From: Bacteroidetes bacterium HLUCCA01
GTDB lineage: Bacteria; Bacteroidota; Rhodothermia; Balneolales; HLUCCA01
Length of the DNA stretch: 64,000 nt
Direction of reading: 5' to 3'
Assembly (NCBI GenBank): GCA_001314545.1
Contig: LIHN01000009.1
Span: forward strand, 124,001-188,000
Under the pieces are notes generated by a model. It worked only from the letters and a program-made list of their open reading frames with translations. It made no database searches and was not told the DNA's origin. Below are positions 41,232 to 50,023 of this stretch, piece after piece (position 1 is the stretch's first letter; each line of letters begins with the position of its first letter). A program made the translations under genes and the position numbers.

Positions 41232-44200
41232 ATGGCACCATCCTCCCCGGATATGGAAAACCCACCACCTGAGCGATCCGGTAAGGTCGATGTGGATATA
41301 ACCAGGGGAAGGGCCACGGTATTGGAAACAGATCATGGCAGGAAAGCGGATTTGGCTGCAAACCGGGGAACTTCCAAAGACGCGAAAGCAGATCATGTCG
41401 GGAAGGTCGATGTGGGCAGAAACCAATCGCATCCCAACGCCACCCCAACCGCACAATCCGCGAATAACACCCAACAGCCCGGATCTCAAATCGCCCTCGC
41501 CGCCCCGCCCTCCGGACTCTACGAGCAGCTCATCACCGACCTCCTCGCCCAGCGCCTGGAAACCCTCCCCACCGGCACCTACCACATCCAGACCCACCCC
41601 GTAGAACCCCTCGAAGCCGCGCGCTACCTCACCCAGCACGTCTCCGCCATCCTCCACTACGCCCTCAGCGCCATCCCCGCCAGCCAGCGACCCCTTGGAC
41701 AAATCGACCTGGCCAACAAGATCATCCGACTCCTCGCCCGGGCCATCAACGACAGCGACCTCCACGGCGACCTCATCCACACCGAAGGCCGCCTCCTCGA
41801 AGCCGTCCTCAACCGGCTCCACCACCCCCACGCCGACCTGAAAGCCCGCATCCGCGAGATCATGCCCCACACCCGGCTCTCCCAAAGCGAGCTGTTCACC
41901 GGAAACCGCGCCGGCGTCTCCCTCGAAAGCGAAATCAACAAAGAAATCGCCTCCTCCGACGAAATCTGCTGGCTCGTCTCCTTCATCAAATTCTCCGGCA
42001 TCCGCACCCTGATGCCGGCCCTGCGCGAATTCACCCGTCGCGGCAACCTGCGCATCATCACCACCTCCTACATGGGCGCCACCGACGCCAAAGCCGTCAA
42101 CGTACTCGCCCGCCTGCCCAACACCCAAATCAAGGTCTCCTACAACCCCGAACACGAACGCCTCCACGCCAAAGCCTACCTGTTCCTGCGCAACAGCGGC
42201 TTCCACACCGGCTACATTGGCTCGTCCAACCTCTCGCGCTCGGCCCTGACCAACGGCCTGGAGTGGAACATGAAAATCACCACGCGGGAGGTGGCCCACA
42301 TCATCGACAAATTCCGCAAAACCTTCGACACCTACTGGGCCGACAACGAATTCGACCTGTACGATGTGGACCGGGATGGAGATCGACTCCAACGCGCCCT
42401 GACCCAGCAACGCATGCGGTCCACGGGGAACACCAGCGACCAGGCCGGACCCGGCGGCGCCATCACCACCTTTTTCGAAGTCAGACCCTACGCGTTTCAA
42501 CAAGAAATCCTGGATAAACTCCACGCCGAACGCACCCTGCACCATCGCACACGTAATCTGGTGGTCGCCGCCACGGGCACGGGCAAAACCGTCATCTCCG
42601 CCTTCGATTTCAAGCGGTATCGCGCGGCCCACCCCGAAGCCCGCCTCCTGTTTATCGCCCACCGCAAGGAAATTCTGCACCAGTCGCGCACCACGTTTCG
42701 GCATATCCTGCGCGATGGAAACTTCGGCGAAATCTGGGTTGACGGCGCCACGCCCGACCGCTTTGAATGCGTCTTCGCCTCGGTGCAGACCTTCAATTCC
42801 CAGCAGGACCGCCTCGCCCACCTGCCGCCCGACTACTTCGATATGGTGATCATCGATGAAGTGCATCACCTCACCGCCGCCAGCTACCGCACCGTACTCG
42901 AGCGATTTCAACCGGATGTGCTGCTCGGACTCACCGCCACGCCCGAACGCATGGACGGGGGCGACATCACCGAGGACTTCGACGGTCGTATTGCTGCGGA
43001 AATCCGCCTTCCGGAAGCCCTCAACCGCAAACTGCTTTGTCCGTTTCAGTACTTTGGCGTCACCGATGCGGTCGATTTACGCGATGTAGCCTGGAAAAAC
43101 GGTAAATACGACGCGGCGGCCCTCACCCGGATCTACACCGCGGGGGATATGGTCGCCCGACAGCGGGTGCAGTCCATCATGGATGCCCTCGAACAGTATT
43201 GCACCGATCCTGCCGGGGTGCGCGCCCTTGGGTTCTGCGTCACCAAAGACCATGCCCGGTACATGAGCGATGCGTTTCAGCAGGCCGGATTCAAGGCCGA
43301 TGTGCTGGTTGGCGAAACTCCGCGTGAGCAGCGGGAGGCGATGCGGGCCCGACTTCAGCGCGGGGAGCTGAACTACCTGTTTGTGGTCGATGTGTTCAAC
43401 GAGGGGGTCGACATTCCGGAAATTGATACCGTCTTGTTTTTACGTCCGACCGAGAGTTTGACCGTGTTTTTGCAGCAGCTGGGTCGGGGATTGCGACTGG
43501 CCGATGGTAAAGATGTGCTCACCGTGCTCGATTTTGTAGGCAATGCCCGGGAAGAATACGACTTCGAACACAAATTCCGGGCCTTGATTGGTCGCACCCG
43601 GCAGTCGGTGCTCAAAGAACTGGAACACGACTTCCCCCACCTGCCCCTGGGCTGCTCCATCGTGCTGGAGCGACAAGCCCGGGAGTACATCCTGGAGAAT
43701 ATACGTCGGGCTACGTCGCTCAAACGACCGAAAATGGTGCAGAAGATTCAAGGGTTCCGGCATCAAAGCGACCGTCCTCTCACCTGGCGTAACTTCATGG
43801 AATTTCATCACATGGAAGCGCCCATGCTGTACAAATTCAAGATCGGCGGGAAGTTGATCGGATGGAATCGACTTTGTGTGGAAGCGGGCGTGCTCGAAGA
43901 CTTCCGGGAGCCGCTGGAGATGGAGCTATCGCGGTACATCGGTACGCGACTGCTCACCACCCAATCGGAAAGTTACTTCCGTTTTGTGCTCGCGCTGTTG
44001 GATGCAGGGTGTGATGTGGAGGTTTTGATGAAGGATACGTATTCACAAAATGTGAATACCGATGTCAACAACAGTCGGTCCAAAAGTTCACATAATGTGA
44101 ACATGAATAATGAGGGCAAGCAACGAGAATATTCACAAAATGTGAACATCTATGTTGCCAAAAGCCACCCCAATAGTTCACAAAATGTGAATACTGATAC

Positions 44201-45017
44201 CAACAACAGCCGGTCCGGTAGTTCACATAATGTGAATATCGATATCAACAACAGCCACCTCAATAGTTCACATAATGTGAATACCGGCACCGTCAGCAGT
44301 CGGCCCAAAAGTTCACAAATTGTGAACTTCTTCAGCCCTGCCGAGACCGAAAAGTTCGCACTCATGCTCCACTACGACATCTGGCAAACGGATGGTCCGG
44401 CCAGCGGAGCAGCGAATCTACGTGAGAGTCTGCTTCGACTCAACAACAATCCCGTGATGCTAAATGAAATTCGGGAAGTCACCAACTACCTGCTCGACCA
44501 GCTTGACGTCATCGAAAAACCGACCGAAAGCATTACCGATTTCCCCCTTCGTATCCACGGTCGATACAACCGCGACCAGATTTTAGTCGCCATGCAGATG
44601 CACACCTGGGAGAAGTCCTCCAGCAATCGCGAAGGCGTTGCGGAAAACCGGGATCTCGGCGCCGAAGCCCTCTTCGTCACCCTCAACAAAAACGAAGAAG
44701 ACTACTCCTCCAGCACCATGTACGAAGACTACGCCGTCAACGAAAACACCTTCCACTGGCAAAGTCAAAATGCTTCACGGCCCGAACGTGGTCGCGGCCT
44801 CTCCTACATCCAACACAAAGAAAACGGCAAACAGATGCTCCTGTTCGTCCGTGAACACAACAACGACCCGTACGGAAACACCCTGAGCTACGTCTTCTTA
44901 GGTCCCTGCGACTACATCGACCATTCCGGCGCCAAACCCATGAACATCAAATGGAACCTCCACGAACCCATTCCCGGCCACCTCCTCAACGAAAGCCGAA
45001 AACTCGCGGCGGGGTGA
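41232..45017 (+). CDS. PLD-nuclease/SF2-helicase/DUF3427 protein with two internal repeat arrays
   Basis: About 1,261 residues from ATG 41232; a TTG at 41178 is possible. In order: a 60-bp-repeat leader (residues about 14-73), the conserved start [19 protein letters not shown] (about residue 95), a phospholipase-D nuclease domain ([26 protein letters not shown]), an SF2 helicase with Walker [14 protein letters not shown] (about 442) and VIIDEVHHL (about 539), helicase motif [13 protein letters not shown], then the DUF3427 region. The latter is interrupted by seven 15-residue repeats (about 937-1032). The ending [20 protein letters not shown] is typical of DUF3427 helicases found in defence islands. 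The 5-prime half is far more C-rich than its neighbours. A nuclease-helicase attack on foreign DNA is likely but inferred. Confidence 0.85.
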   Translation: MAPSSPDMENPPPERSGKVDVDITRGRATVLETDHGRKADLAANRGTSKDAKADHVGKVDVGRNQSHPNATPTAQSANNTQQPGSQIALAAPPSGLYEQLITDLLAQRLETLPTGTYHIQTHPVEPLEAARYLTQHVSAILHYALSAIPASQRPLGQIDLANKIIRLLARAINDSDLHGDLIHTEGRLLEAVLNRLHHPHADLKARIREIMPHTRLSQSELFTGNRAGVSLESEINKEIASSDEICWLVSFIKFSGIRTLMPALREFTRRGNLRIITTSYMGATDAKAVNVLARLPNTQIKVSYNPEHERLHAKAYLFLRNSGFHTGYIGSSNLSRSALTNGLEWNMKITTREVAHIIDKFRKTFDTYWADNEFDLYDVDRDGDRLQRALTQQRMRSTGNTSDQAGPGGAITTFFEVRPYAFQQEILDKLHAERTLHHRTRNLVVAATGTGKTVISAFDFKRYRAAHPEARLLFIAHRKEILHQSRTTFRHILRDGNFGEIWVDGATPDRFECVFASVQTFNSQQDRLAHLPPDYFDMVIIDEVHHLTAASYRTVLERFQPDVLLGLTATPERMDGGDITEDFDGRIAAEIRLPEALNRKLLCPFQYFGVTDAVDLRDVAWKNGKYDAAALTRIYTAGDMVARQRVQSIMDALEQYCTDPAGVRALGFCVTKDHARYMSDAFQQAGFKADVLVGETPREQREAMRARLQRGELNYLFVVDVFNEGVDIPEIDTVLFLRPTESLTVFLQQLGRGLRLADGKDVLTVLDFVGNAREEYDFEHKFRALIGRTRQSVLKELEHDFPHLPLGCSIVLERQAREYILENIRRATSLKRPKMVQKIQGFRHQSDRPLTWRNFMEFHHMEAPMLYKFKIGGKLIGWNRLCVEAGVLEDFREPLEMELSRYIGTRLLTTQSESYFRFVLALLDAGCDVEVLMKDTYSQNVNTDVNNSRSKSSHNVNMNNEGKQREYSQNVNIYVAKSHPNSSQNVNTDTNNSRSGSSHNVNIDINNSHLNSSHNVNTGTVSSRPKSSQIVNFFSPAETEKFALMLHYDIWQTDGPASGAANLRESLLRLNNNPVMLNEIREVTNYLLDQLDVIEKPTESITDFPLRIHGRYNRDQILVAMQMHTWEKSSSNREGVAENRDLGAEALFVTLNKNEEDYSSSTMYEDYAVNENTFHWQSQNASRPERGRGLSYIQHKENGKQMLLFVREHNNDPYGNTLSYVFLGPCDYIDHSGAKPMNIKWNLHEPIPGHLLNESRKLAAG
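41271..41450 (+). repeat. Three in-frame 60-bp repeats
   Basis: Units start at 41271, 41331 and 41391, with the best match in the first 24 bases (GAGCGATCCGGTAAGGTCGA, GATCATGGCAGGAAAGCGGA, GATCATGTCGGGAAGGTCGA). They encode 20-residue repeats beginning [18 protein letters not shown] and DHVGKVDVG. Confidence 0.75.
44042..44326 (+). repeat. Seven 15-bp palindromes at exact 45-bp spacing
   Basis: Palindromes TTCACAAAATGTGAA or TTCACATAATGTGAA (the last is TTCACAAATTGTGAA) start at 44042, 44087, 44132, 44177, 44222, 44267 and 44312, each exactly 45 bases apart. The 30-base intervals are related but diverged (for example ACCGATGTCAACAACAGTCG against ACTGATACCAACAACAGCCG; interval 2 is unrelated). 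The array is in frame in the helicase gene and encodes 15-residue repeats with SSHNVN or YSQNVN. Confidence 0.95.
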
Positions 45018-45021
45018 TTAT

Positions 45022-45414
45022 ATGAGCAAATTATACCGTATAGTACAGTCGAAAGGAGCAAAAGACAGAGAGAATCCTTTATCTCAAAAAGCATTAGAAC
45101 AATTAAGAATCTACTACAAACAATACAAACCTACGACCTACTTATTTGAAGGCCAGTTTGGCGGGATGTATTCTGCAACAAGTATTCAGACCCTATTTCG
45201 GAAAGCCTTGAAAGAATGCAAGATCAACAAAAAAGCAACGGTTCACACCTTGCGACACAGTTATGCAACACATTTATTGGAAAGTGGCACCGATTTACGC
45301 ATTATTCAAGAGCTGTTGGGGCATAAAAGCAGCAAGACGACAGAGATATACACTCATGTGAGTCAGCAAACCAAACAAAAAATACCAAACCCACTTGATC
45401 AACTTGGTCTGTAA
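45022..45414 (+). pseudogene. Truncated tyrosine recombinase (C-terminal catalytic part)
   Basis: 130 residues forming the second half of an XerC/D-like tyrosine recombinase: [13 protein letters not shown] (beta-hairpin with Lys), [20 protein letters not shown] (His-x-x-Arg), [18 protein letters not shown] (His and the nucleophile Tyr). The core-binding N-terminal domain and the first catalytic Arg are missing, cut off 5 bases after the helicase stop, so it cannot be active alone. It lacks the extra patch that marks integron IntI proteins. Its 3-prime end points at the attI-like site and cassette that follow. Confidence 0.85.
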
Positions 45415-45422
45415 TAATGCAC

Positions 45423-45494
45423 AATAAACATGCGTATATACATCTATATAGGTCATATATACGCATATTTATTGCGTATATAAACAAGTTGGGC
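45423..45494. other. Recombination-site-like hairpin and GTTGGGC boundary
   Basis: An 18-base inverted repeat, AATAAACATGCGTATATA (45423-45440) with TATATACGCATATTTATT (45456-45473), pairs at 17 of 18 positions. It is followed by a third GCGTATATA copy (45474-45482) and then ACAAGTTGGGC ending at 45494. GTTGGGC fits the integron core GTTRRRY. Three copies of a GCGTATATA motif next to a recombination core, just downstream of an integrase gene, resemble an attI-type site. Confidence 0.55.
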
Positions 45495-45507
45495 ATAATT
45501 TGTGAAA

Positions 45508-46539
45508 ATGGAAGAATTAGTAAACAGAATAGTTGAAATAATTGGAGATTATCGATCAGGTAGCGAAGCTGAGATTGACAGGGATCGTGTAATTTCATGG
45601 GTCGAACAGTTTGACGAATCAGATAGAGAGTTTTTATTGACAGAACTGATCCACATATTACCAAAATCATATATATCAGAAAAAGAAGCGAGAGAGACTT
45701 TGGGTGGCTCATTCGAATATTTAAGAAAGAAATACAATCAAGAATCAATTGATGAATTTTTACAAAACTCCAAGTTTTTGAGTTGTCAAGGGCTACATAA
45801 AAGTCAAACAAAACTTCTTGAGTTTTTACGAGAGTATGCCGAAGAAGAACTGAATTTTAATTTCGATGATTGTGGTATTGAAAGTGAAAAATATTGGGTT
45901 TATCTTGACGATGTTCTAGCTTCAGGTGGTACTTTCAGAAGAGAAATCATTGAAAAAATTAATGATTATGGTACGGAACGGTTCGTGGAAGACGACATTA
46001 AAATTATTTCAATCTTCTTTTTTCTTCATAGTTGGGGATGTGCCAATTCAAAGTATGTCATTCTAAAAGATTTAGGGAAGAATATTGCTTCTAGGATTGA
46101 TTTCCATAGAGTTTTTGAAATTGAAAATGACCCCCGAATTAACTATTTCAATCCTAATCCGGCTTTTAACCACGCATTCCCTATGGATAGTTCTGAATCT
46201 TGGAGGGAATTTTTAGAAACCCTTGATGCTGACAGGCAAGCACAATATGCATTTAGGCCTCCAGAAAAACCAAATAAAGAAAGCTTTTATTCTTCCGCTG
46301 AAAATCGGAATAGATATGAACAAATTGTTTTAAACAAAGGAATTGAAATTATTGAAAGAATTCATAATGTAGGCGCTCCAGTTCGACCTTTGGGTTTCAC
46401 TAGTCCTAGTTACAAAACTTTAGGAGCAGGTAGTCATGCATTCACATGGAGAAATATTTCTAACACTTGTCCACTAGTTTATTGGTGGGAGAGCAATGGT
46501 TGGTTTCCTTTATTTTCAGTAGCAAACCGTGGAATCTAA
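45508..46539 (+). CDS. Phosphoribosyltransferase-like (PRTase-CE type) protein
   Basis: 343 residues from ATG 45508; a GTG two codons earlier is also possible. The signature is KYWVYLDDVLASGGTF (about residues 129-144), a PRPP-binding loop of type I phosphoribosyltransferases: hydrophobic strand, two Asp, then SGGT. It is preceded by a helical N-terminal part and followed by a region with no family I know (HRVFEIENDPRINYFNPNPA; TCPLVYWWESNGW). It resembles the PRTase-CE group proposed from conflict-system genomics. The coding DNA is strongly AT-rich. It overlaps the NADAR gene by 11 bases, so the two act together. Confidence 0.75.
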   Translation: MEELVNRIVEIIGDYRSGSEAEIDRDRVISWVEQFDESDREFLLTELIHILPKSYISEKEARETLGGSFEYLRKKYNQESIDEFLQNSKFLSCQGLHKSQTKLLEFLREYAEEELNFNFDDCGIESEKYWVYLDDVLASGGTFRREIIEKINDYGTERFVEDDIKIISIFFFLHSWGCANSKYVILKDLGKNIASRIDFHRVFEIENDPRINYFNPNPAFNHAFPMDSSESWREFLETLDADRQAQYAFRPPEKPNKESFYSSAENRNRYEQIVLNKGIEIIERIHNVGAPVRPLGFTSPSYKTLGAGSHAFTWRNISNTCPLVYWWESNGWFPLFSVANRGI

Positions 46540-47119
46540 GAATAACACTAGAAAATATCATAAATCAGAATGCATCGCATTTAGAAGTACTAAAGAAGAA
46601 TTCGGTGCTCTTTCTAATATGGCGGGTGGATTTCCTATAAAAATTGAAGAACACTGGATCAAAAATTCAGAAGTGCTTTATCAAGCTTTGAAATACCCAA
46701 ATTATCCTGAGATTCAAAAACATATTTTTCACGTAAAAAGTCCAATTTTCGCAAAAAGAGTTTCCCGGAAATATAGAGAATATGAAAGAAATGATTGGTT
46801 AAGAGTAAGGTTCAAAATCATGAAGTATTGCCTAGAGTTAAAACTTCAAAACAACTTTCAACGATTTTCAAAGGTTTTATTGTCTACTAATGACAAACCT
46901 ATTGTTGAGTACTCCAAGAAAGATAAAGTTTGGGGTGCTGTTGATTCAGGAGAATATTACGAAGGTGTGAACGCATTAGGGAGACTTCTTATGGAGCTTC
47001 GCGAAAAAATAAAAGATTCAGATACCGAGTTTGTAGCTACCCCACCAGACGTGGAAGGTTTACGAATATTGAATATAGATTTAAAAAAAACTATGCCCAA
47101 CAATGGGTATAAAACATAG
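46529..47119 (+). CDS. NADAR-family protein
   Basis: A 196-residue protein from a GTG start that overlaps the previous stop. It carries NADAR (YbiA-like) features: CIAFRSTKEEFGALSNMAGG, then WIKNSEVLYQALKYPNYPEI, then KVWGAVDSGEYYEGVNALGRLLMELR. NADAR enzymes are N-glycosidases; YbiA-type members act on riboflavin intermediates, and others remove ADP-ribose from guanine in DNA and serve as antitoxins to DarT-type toxins. Coupling to a phosphoribosyltransferase-like gene suggests the pair makes and erases, or senses, a ribosyl modification. Function here is inference. Confidence 0.82.
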   Translation: MESKNNTRKYHKSECIAFRSTKEEFGALSNMAGGFPIKIEEHWIKNSEVLYQALKYPNYPEIQKHIFHVKSPIFAKRVSRKYREYERNDWLRVRFKIMKYCLELKLQNNFQRFSKVLLSTNDKPIVEYSKKDKVWGAVDSGEYYEGVNALGRLLMELREKIKDSDTEFVATPPDVEGLRILNIDLKKTMPNNGYKT

Positions 47120-47225
47120 GGCAGACAGTGGTTTCCGCAAGTTTCGGGTTCTTAGCAAGCTTGGTTTTGGGCGGACATTTAAGTGCTTTGAAATGCCCTA
47201 CGTTTCATACCCGAGAACGTTAGCG
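47095..47225. other. attC-like recombination site at the end of the cassette
   Basis: GCCCAAC (47095-47101, matching RYYYAAC) is followed by a 19-base arm (47105-47123) that pairs with 47194-47212 at 17 of 19 positions. After a short unpaired segment comes GTTAGCG (47219-47225), which matches the invariant GTT but only partly RRRY. The 70-base interior has further self-pairing potential. Size, core triplets and palindromic arms are those of an integron attC site. Confidence 0.6.
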
Positions 47226-47245
47226 CTGAATCAAACACCTAACCA

Positions 47246-49783
47246 ATGAAAGCCACCGAAACAACTATTTCATCTTTTCTTCAGCAGCCGAATGTGCAGT
47301 TTGTGATTCCGGTGTATCAGAGAAATTACGATTGGACACATTCGGAGTGTAGACAACTTTTCCAGGATATCCTCTCGGTAGCGCAGGAACAGCGAACCTC
47401 GCATTTTATCGGTAGCATCGTGTACATTCATGAGGGACCAATCGTCTTTGGCGATATTCATGAACTGGTGATCATCGACGGTCAACAGCGCCTTACGACC
47501 CTCACGCTCCTTTATGTGGCATTATATCGATTTGCCAAAGAAAACAAGGATGGAGCTACCGCGGAACGCATTTTTAATATGTGCTTGGTGAACCAGTACG
47601 CTCGCAAAGAGGAAGGCAAACGAAAACTTCGGCAGAACGACGTAAATGCAGCGGCCTACCTCGCCGTACTGAACGAATCGGAGCATACCTTCGAGCCCTA
47701 TTCAAATGTGAAGGAGAATTTCCTGTTCTTTCGAAATCTTATCACTGAAACGAACTTCGAGCAGATTGAAAACGGCCTTAATCGCCTAATCTTCGTGTCG
47801 GTTTCCCTCGAACGCGGAAAAGATGATTCCCAGCGTATTTTCGAGAGCCTGAACTCCACCGGGCTCGAATTGTCGCAGTCCGACCTCATCCGAAATTACA
47901 TCCTTATGGACCTCCCTCCGGAGGAACAACGCACCATTTACACCACCATCTGGAAACCGATTGAGCAAAACGCACGGGACCTGGTTAAGCAGCAGTCCCT
48001 CGTTTCCGACTACATCCGCGATTACCTAACCCTCCGAAACAAGAAGATACCGAACAAGAACAAGGTGTATCAGGAATTCAAGACCCTGTATCCAGACAAA
48101 CGGGATCCGGCGTTTATCGAGGAGCTTCGCCATATCAAAGCCTACTCCGATCATTATCGCAAGCTGGTGAATCCGGCCAAAATGGCCAAAACGGAGGACA
48201 TCGACCGTAAAATTCGTCGTGAGCTTCTATACATCCAGCAACTCGAAATCAATGTTGCTTTTCCTTTTCTCCTGCAAGTAATGGAGGATGTGGAGCAGAC
48301 CGACCTGAATAAGCAGGACTTGCTGCAGATTCTTCGATTGATTCAGAGTTATGTGTGGCGGCGTTTTCTGGTCGGTCTGCCAACGAATGCATTGAACAAG
48401 ATTTTCATGACCCTCCACAGTGAAGTGGATACCGAGGATTATGTGGACTCCATCGCGCGGGCATTGCTCAGTAAAAAGGGCAGCGGAAAGTTTCCGAGTG
48501 ATGAGGATGTTAAACTGGCCCTGCGCGACAAAGATGTGTACAACACCCAAGCCAAGAATCGGCGGTACTTATTCGAGCGTCTCGAGAACTATGCCCAGTC
48601 GGAACTGGTGGATGTAACCAGCGAAAGCATCACCATCGAGCATATTTTTCCGCAACATCCCGCTCAGGAATGGTTTAGCGAGCTTTCAGATGAGGAGATT
48701 TTCCTGTTTAGAGAGAAATATTTGAATACGGTCGGGAACCTCACGTTGTCGGGGAATAACGGTGCGCTGGGGAATCGGTCCTTTACCGAGAAAAAGACGA
48801 TGCGGGATGAAGATCGGGAGATGGGGTATGATTATAGTCCACTTTGGTTAAATCGTTACCTCCGTGAAATAAATCACTGGAACATCACGGAGTTTGAAAA
48901 CCGCCTTCAGATTATAACCGATCGTTTTTTGAAGGTTTGGCCGTTTCCGCAGGTCGAAATTCCGGTAGAGTCCGATGGTGAAGAGCTCAATCTTTTTGAT
49001 GCCGAGCCGCCAACCTTCCGGAAGTTGGAGTATTTCATATTTGAGGACACCCGTGTTGAGGAGGTTCACTTTGCGCGGATGTACTTTTATGTGCTGAGCA
49101 AACTGTATGAGAGGAACTCCCAGTTGTTGGTCGCCGGACAGGAAATTTTGAAGATTACACGGAATGCTTCGGATTTTCGTAGTGCGCAGGAAGTCGTCAA
49201 CGGCTGGTATGTGGAGTCGAACATCGACAGCAATACCAAGTACGTGGTGCTTAAGAAATTGCTCACCCTGTATGAAATGGAAGATGAGTTGATGGTTAAG
49301 TATCAGCCTGCGGATGGTGTTGATCGGGGTCGGGGCAGTGGTTCTACCCAGAGGAAGAATTTCTTAAAAGATTACTGGGCGCAGCTCTTTCCATCGTTGG
49401 AGGGTACCACGTTGTTCAAAAACACTACGCCATCCAAGGGAAACTGGGTTTCAGCGGGTGCTGGTATTAGTGGTATATCCTTTACCATGATAGTGTACAA
49501 GGCGCATGTTCGCGTGGAACTATCGATAGCTTCGGCCGACAAAGACACGAATAAGCGCTACTACAAGAAGCTCTTGCAATATAAATCGGAAATCGAGCAT
49601 CTCTTTGGAGCACCCCTTGAGTGGGAAGAGCTTCCCGACAAGAAAATGAGTCGGATTAAATATCAACGCTCCGATCTCAACATGATTTCCGAAACGGATT
49701 GGCCCGGCATCAACGACTTTTTCAACGATGTGATGCCGCGCTTCGAGCAAGCATTTCGGGGGTATGTGGCGCGGGTTAAGTAA
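47246..49783 (+). CDS. DUF262/DUF1524 GmrSD-like nuclease with DUF4268 C-terminus
   Basis: This 845-residue protein has an N-terminal DUF262 (ParB-like NTPase fold) domain, FVIPVYQRNYDWTHSECRQL and the conserved IIDGQQRLTTLTLLY. A long helical region follows. The DUF1524 HNH nuclease domain is ITIEHIFPQHPAQEW then YLNTVGNLTLSGNNGALGN, and residues after about 700 fit DUF4268 (RKNFLKDYWAQLFPSLEG; VRVELSIASADKDTNKRYY). GmrSD is a type IV restriction enzyme against glucosylated hydroxymethylcytosine DNA; this fused single-chain form is probably an anti-phage nuclease. Its ATG is 20 bases after the attC-like site. Confidence 0.9.
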   Translation: MKATETTISSFLQQPNVQFVIPVYQRNYDWTHSECRQLFQDILSVAQEQRTSHFIGSIVYIHEGPIVFGDIHELVIIDGQQRLTTLTLLYVALYRFAKENKDGATAERIFNMCLVNQYARKEEGKRKLRQNDVNAAAYLAVLNESEHTFEPYSNVKENFLFFRNLITETNFEQIENGLNRLIFVSVSLERGKDDSQRIFESLNSTGLELSQSDLIRNYILMDLPPEEQRTIYTTIWKPIEQNARDLVKQQSLVSDYIRDYLTLRNKKIPNKNKVYQEFKTLYPDKRDPAFIEELRHIKAYSDHYRKLVNPAKMAKTEDIDRKIRRELLYIQQLEINVAFPFLLQVMEDVEQTDLNKQDLLQILRLIQSYVWRRFLVGLPTNALNKIFMTLHSEVDTEDYVDSIARALLSKKGSGKFPSDEDVKLALRDKDVYNTQAKNRRYLFERLENYAQSELVDVTSESITIEHIFPQHPAQEWFSELSDEEIFLFREKYLNTVGNLTLSGNNGALGNRSFTEKKTMRDEDREMGYDYSPLWLNRYLREINHWNITEFENRLQIITDRFLKVWPFPQVEIPVESDGEELNLFDAEPPTFRKLEYFIFEDTRVEEVHFARMYFYVLSKLYERNSQLLVAGQEILKITRNASDFRSAQEVVNGWYVESNIDSNTKYVVLKKLLTLYEMEDELMVKYQPADGVDRGRGSGSTQRKNFLKDYWAQLFPSLEGTTLFKNTTPSKGNWVSAGAGISGISFTMIVYKAHVRVELSIASADKDTNKRYYKKLLQYKSEIEHLFGAPLEWEELPDKKMSRIKYQRSDLNMISETDWPGINDFFNDVMPRFEQAFRGYVARVK

Positions 49784-49841
49784 GGGATGGATCCAGCAAT
49801 AAATATCATAGCCTTACCCAAGATGGTGGTTTTGTACAAAA

Positions 49842-49900
49842 ATGGCAATTTCAGTGTAAACTGACCCACCCGTTTCACTCGAAGCTGACCCACCCCTCGG
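49842..49900. mobile_element. Likely insertion sequence end remnant
   Basis: Contains AATTTCAGTGTAAACTGACCC, then two ACTGACCCACCC/GCTGACCCACCC copies separated by about 17 bases. Iterated TGACCCACC motifs are typical of IS21-family terminal repeats. No transposase frames remain, so this is a solo end or scar. Confidence 0.4.
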
Positions 49901-50023
49901 AATAATGTACCTTTTTAACTAAACCAAGGCATACCGTAGCGAAACCACTAATTAAAGTGTAATTCAAAACGAATGTAGTTTATATTGTCTGATCTGCATT
50001 GTGTTCAACGGAATTGATTATTC

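Noticed and set aside
41073-42911. Long minus-strand open frame (612 codons)
   Set aside because: It is antisense to the C-rich helicase gene; its Gly/Val/Asp-rich translation has no family motifs and reflects the codon bias of the real gene.
44042-44326. CRISPR array
   Set aside because: Repeats of 15 bp with 30-bp intervals look CRISPR-like, but the array is in frame within a helicase gene, the intervals resemble each other, and no cas genes are present.
45022-45414. Bona fide integron integrase IntI
   Set aside because: The catalytic C-terminal part lacks the extra segment that defines IntI and is of XerC/D type; the integron idea rests on the sites, not on this protein.
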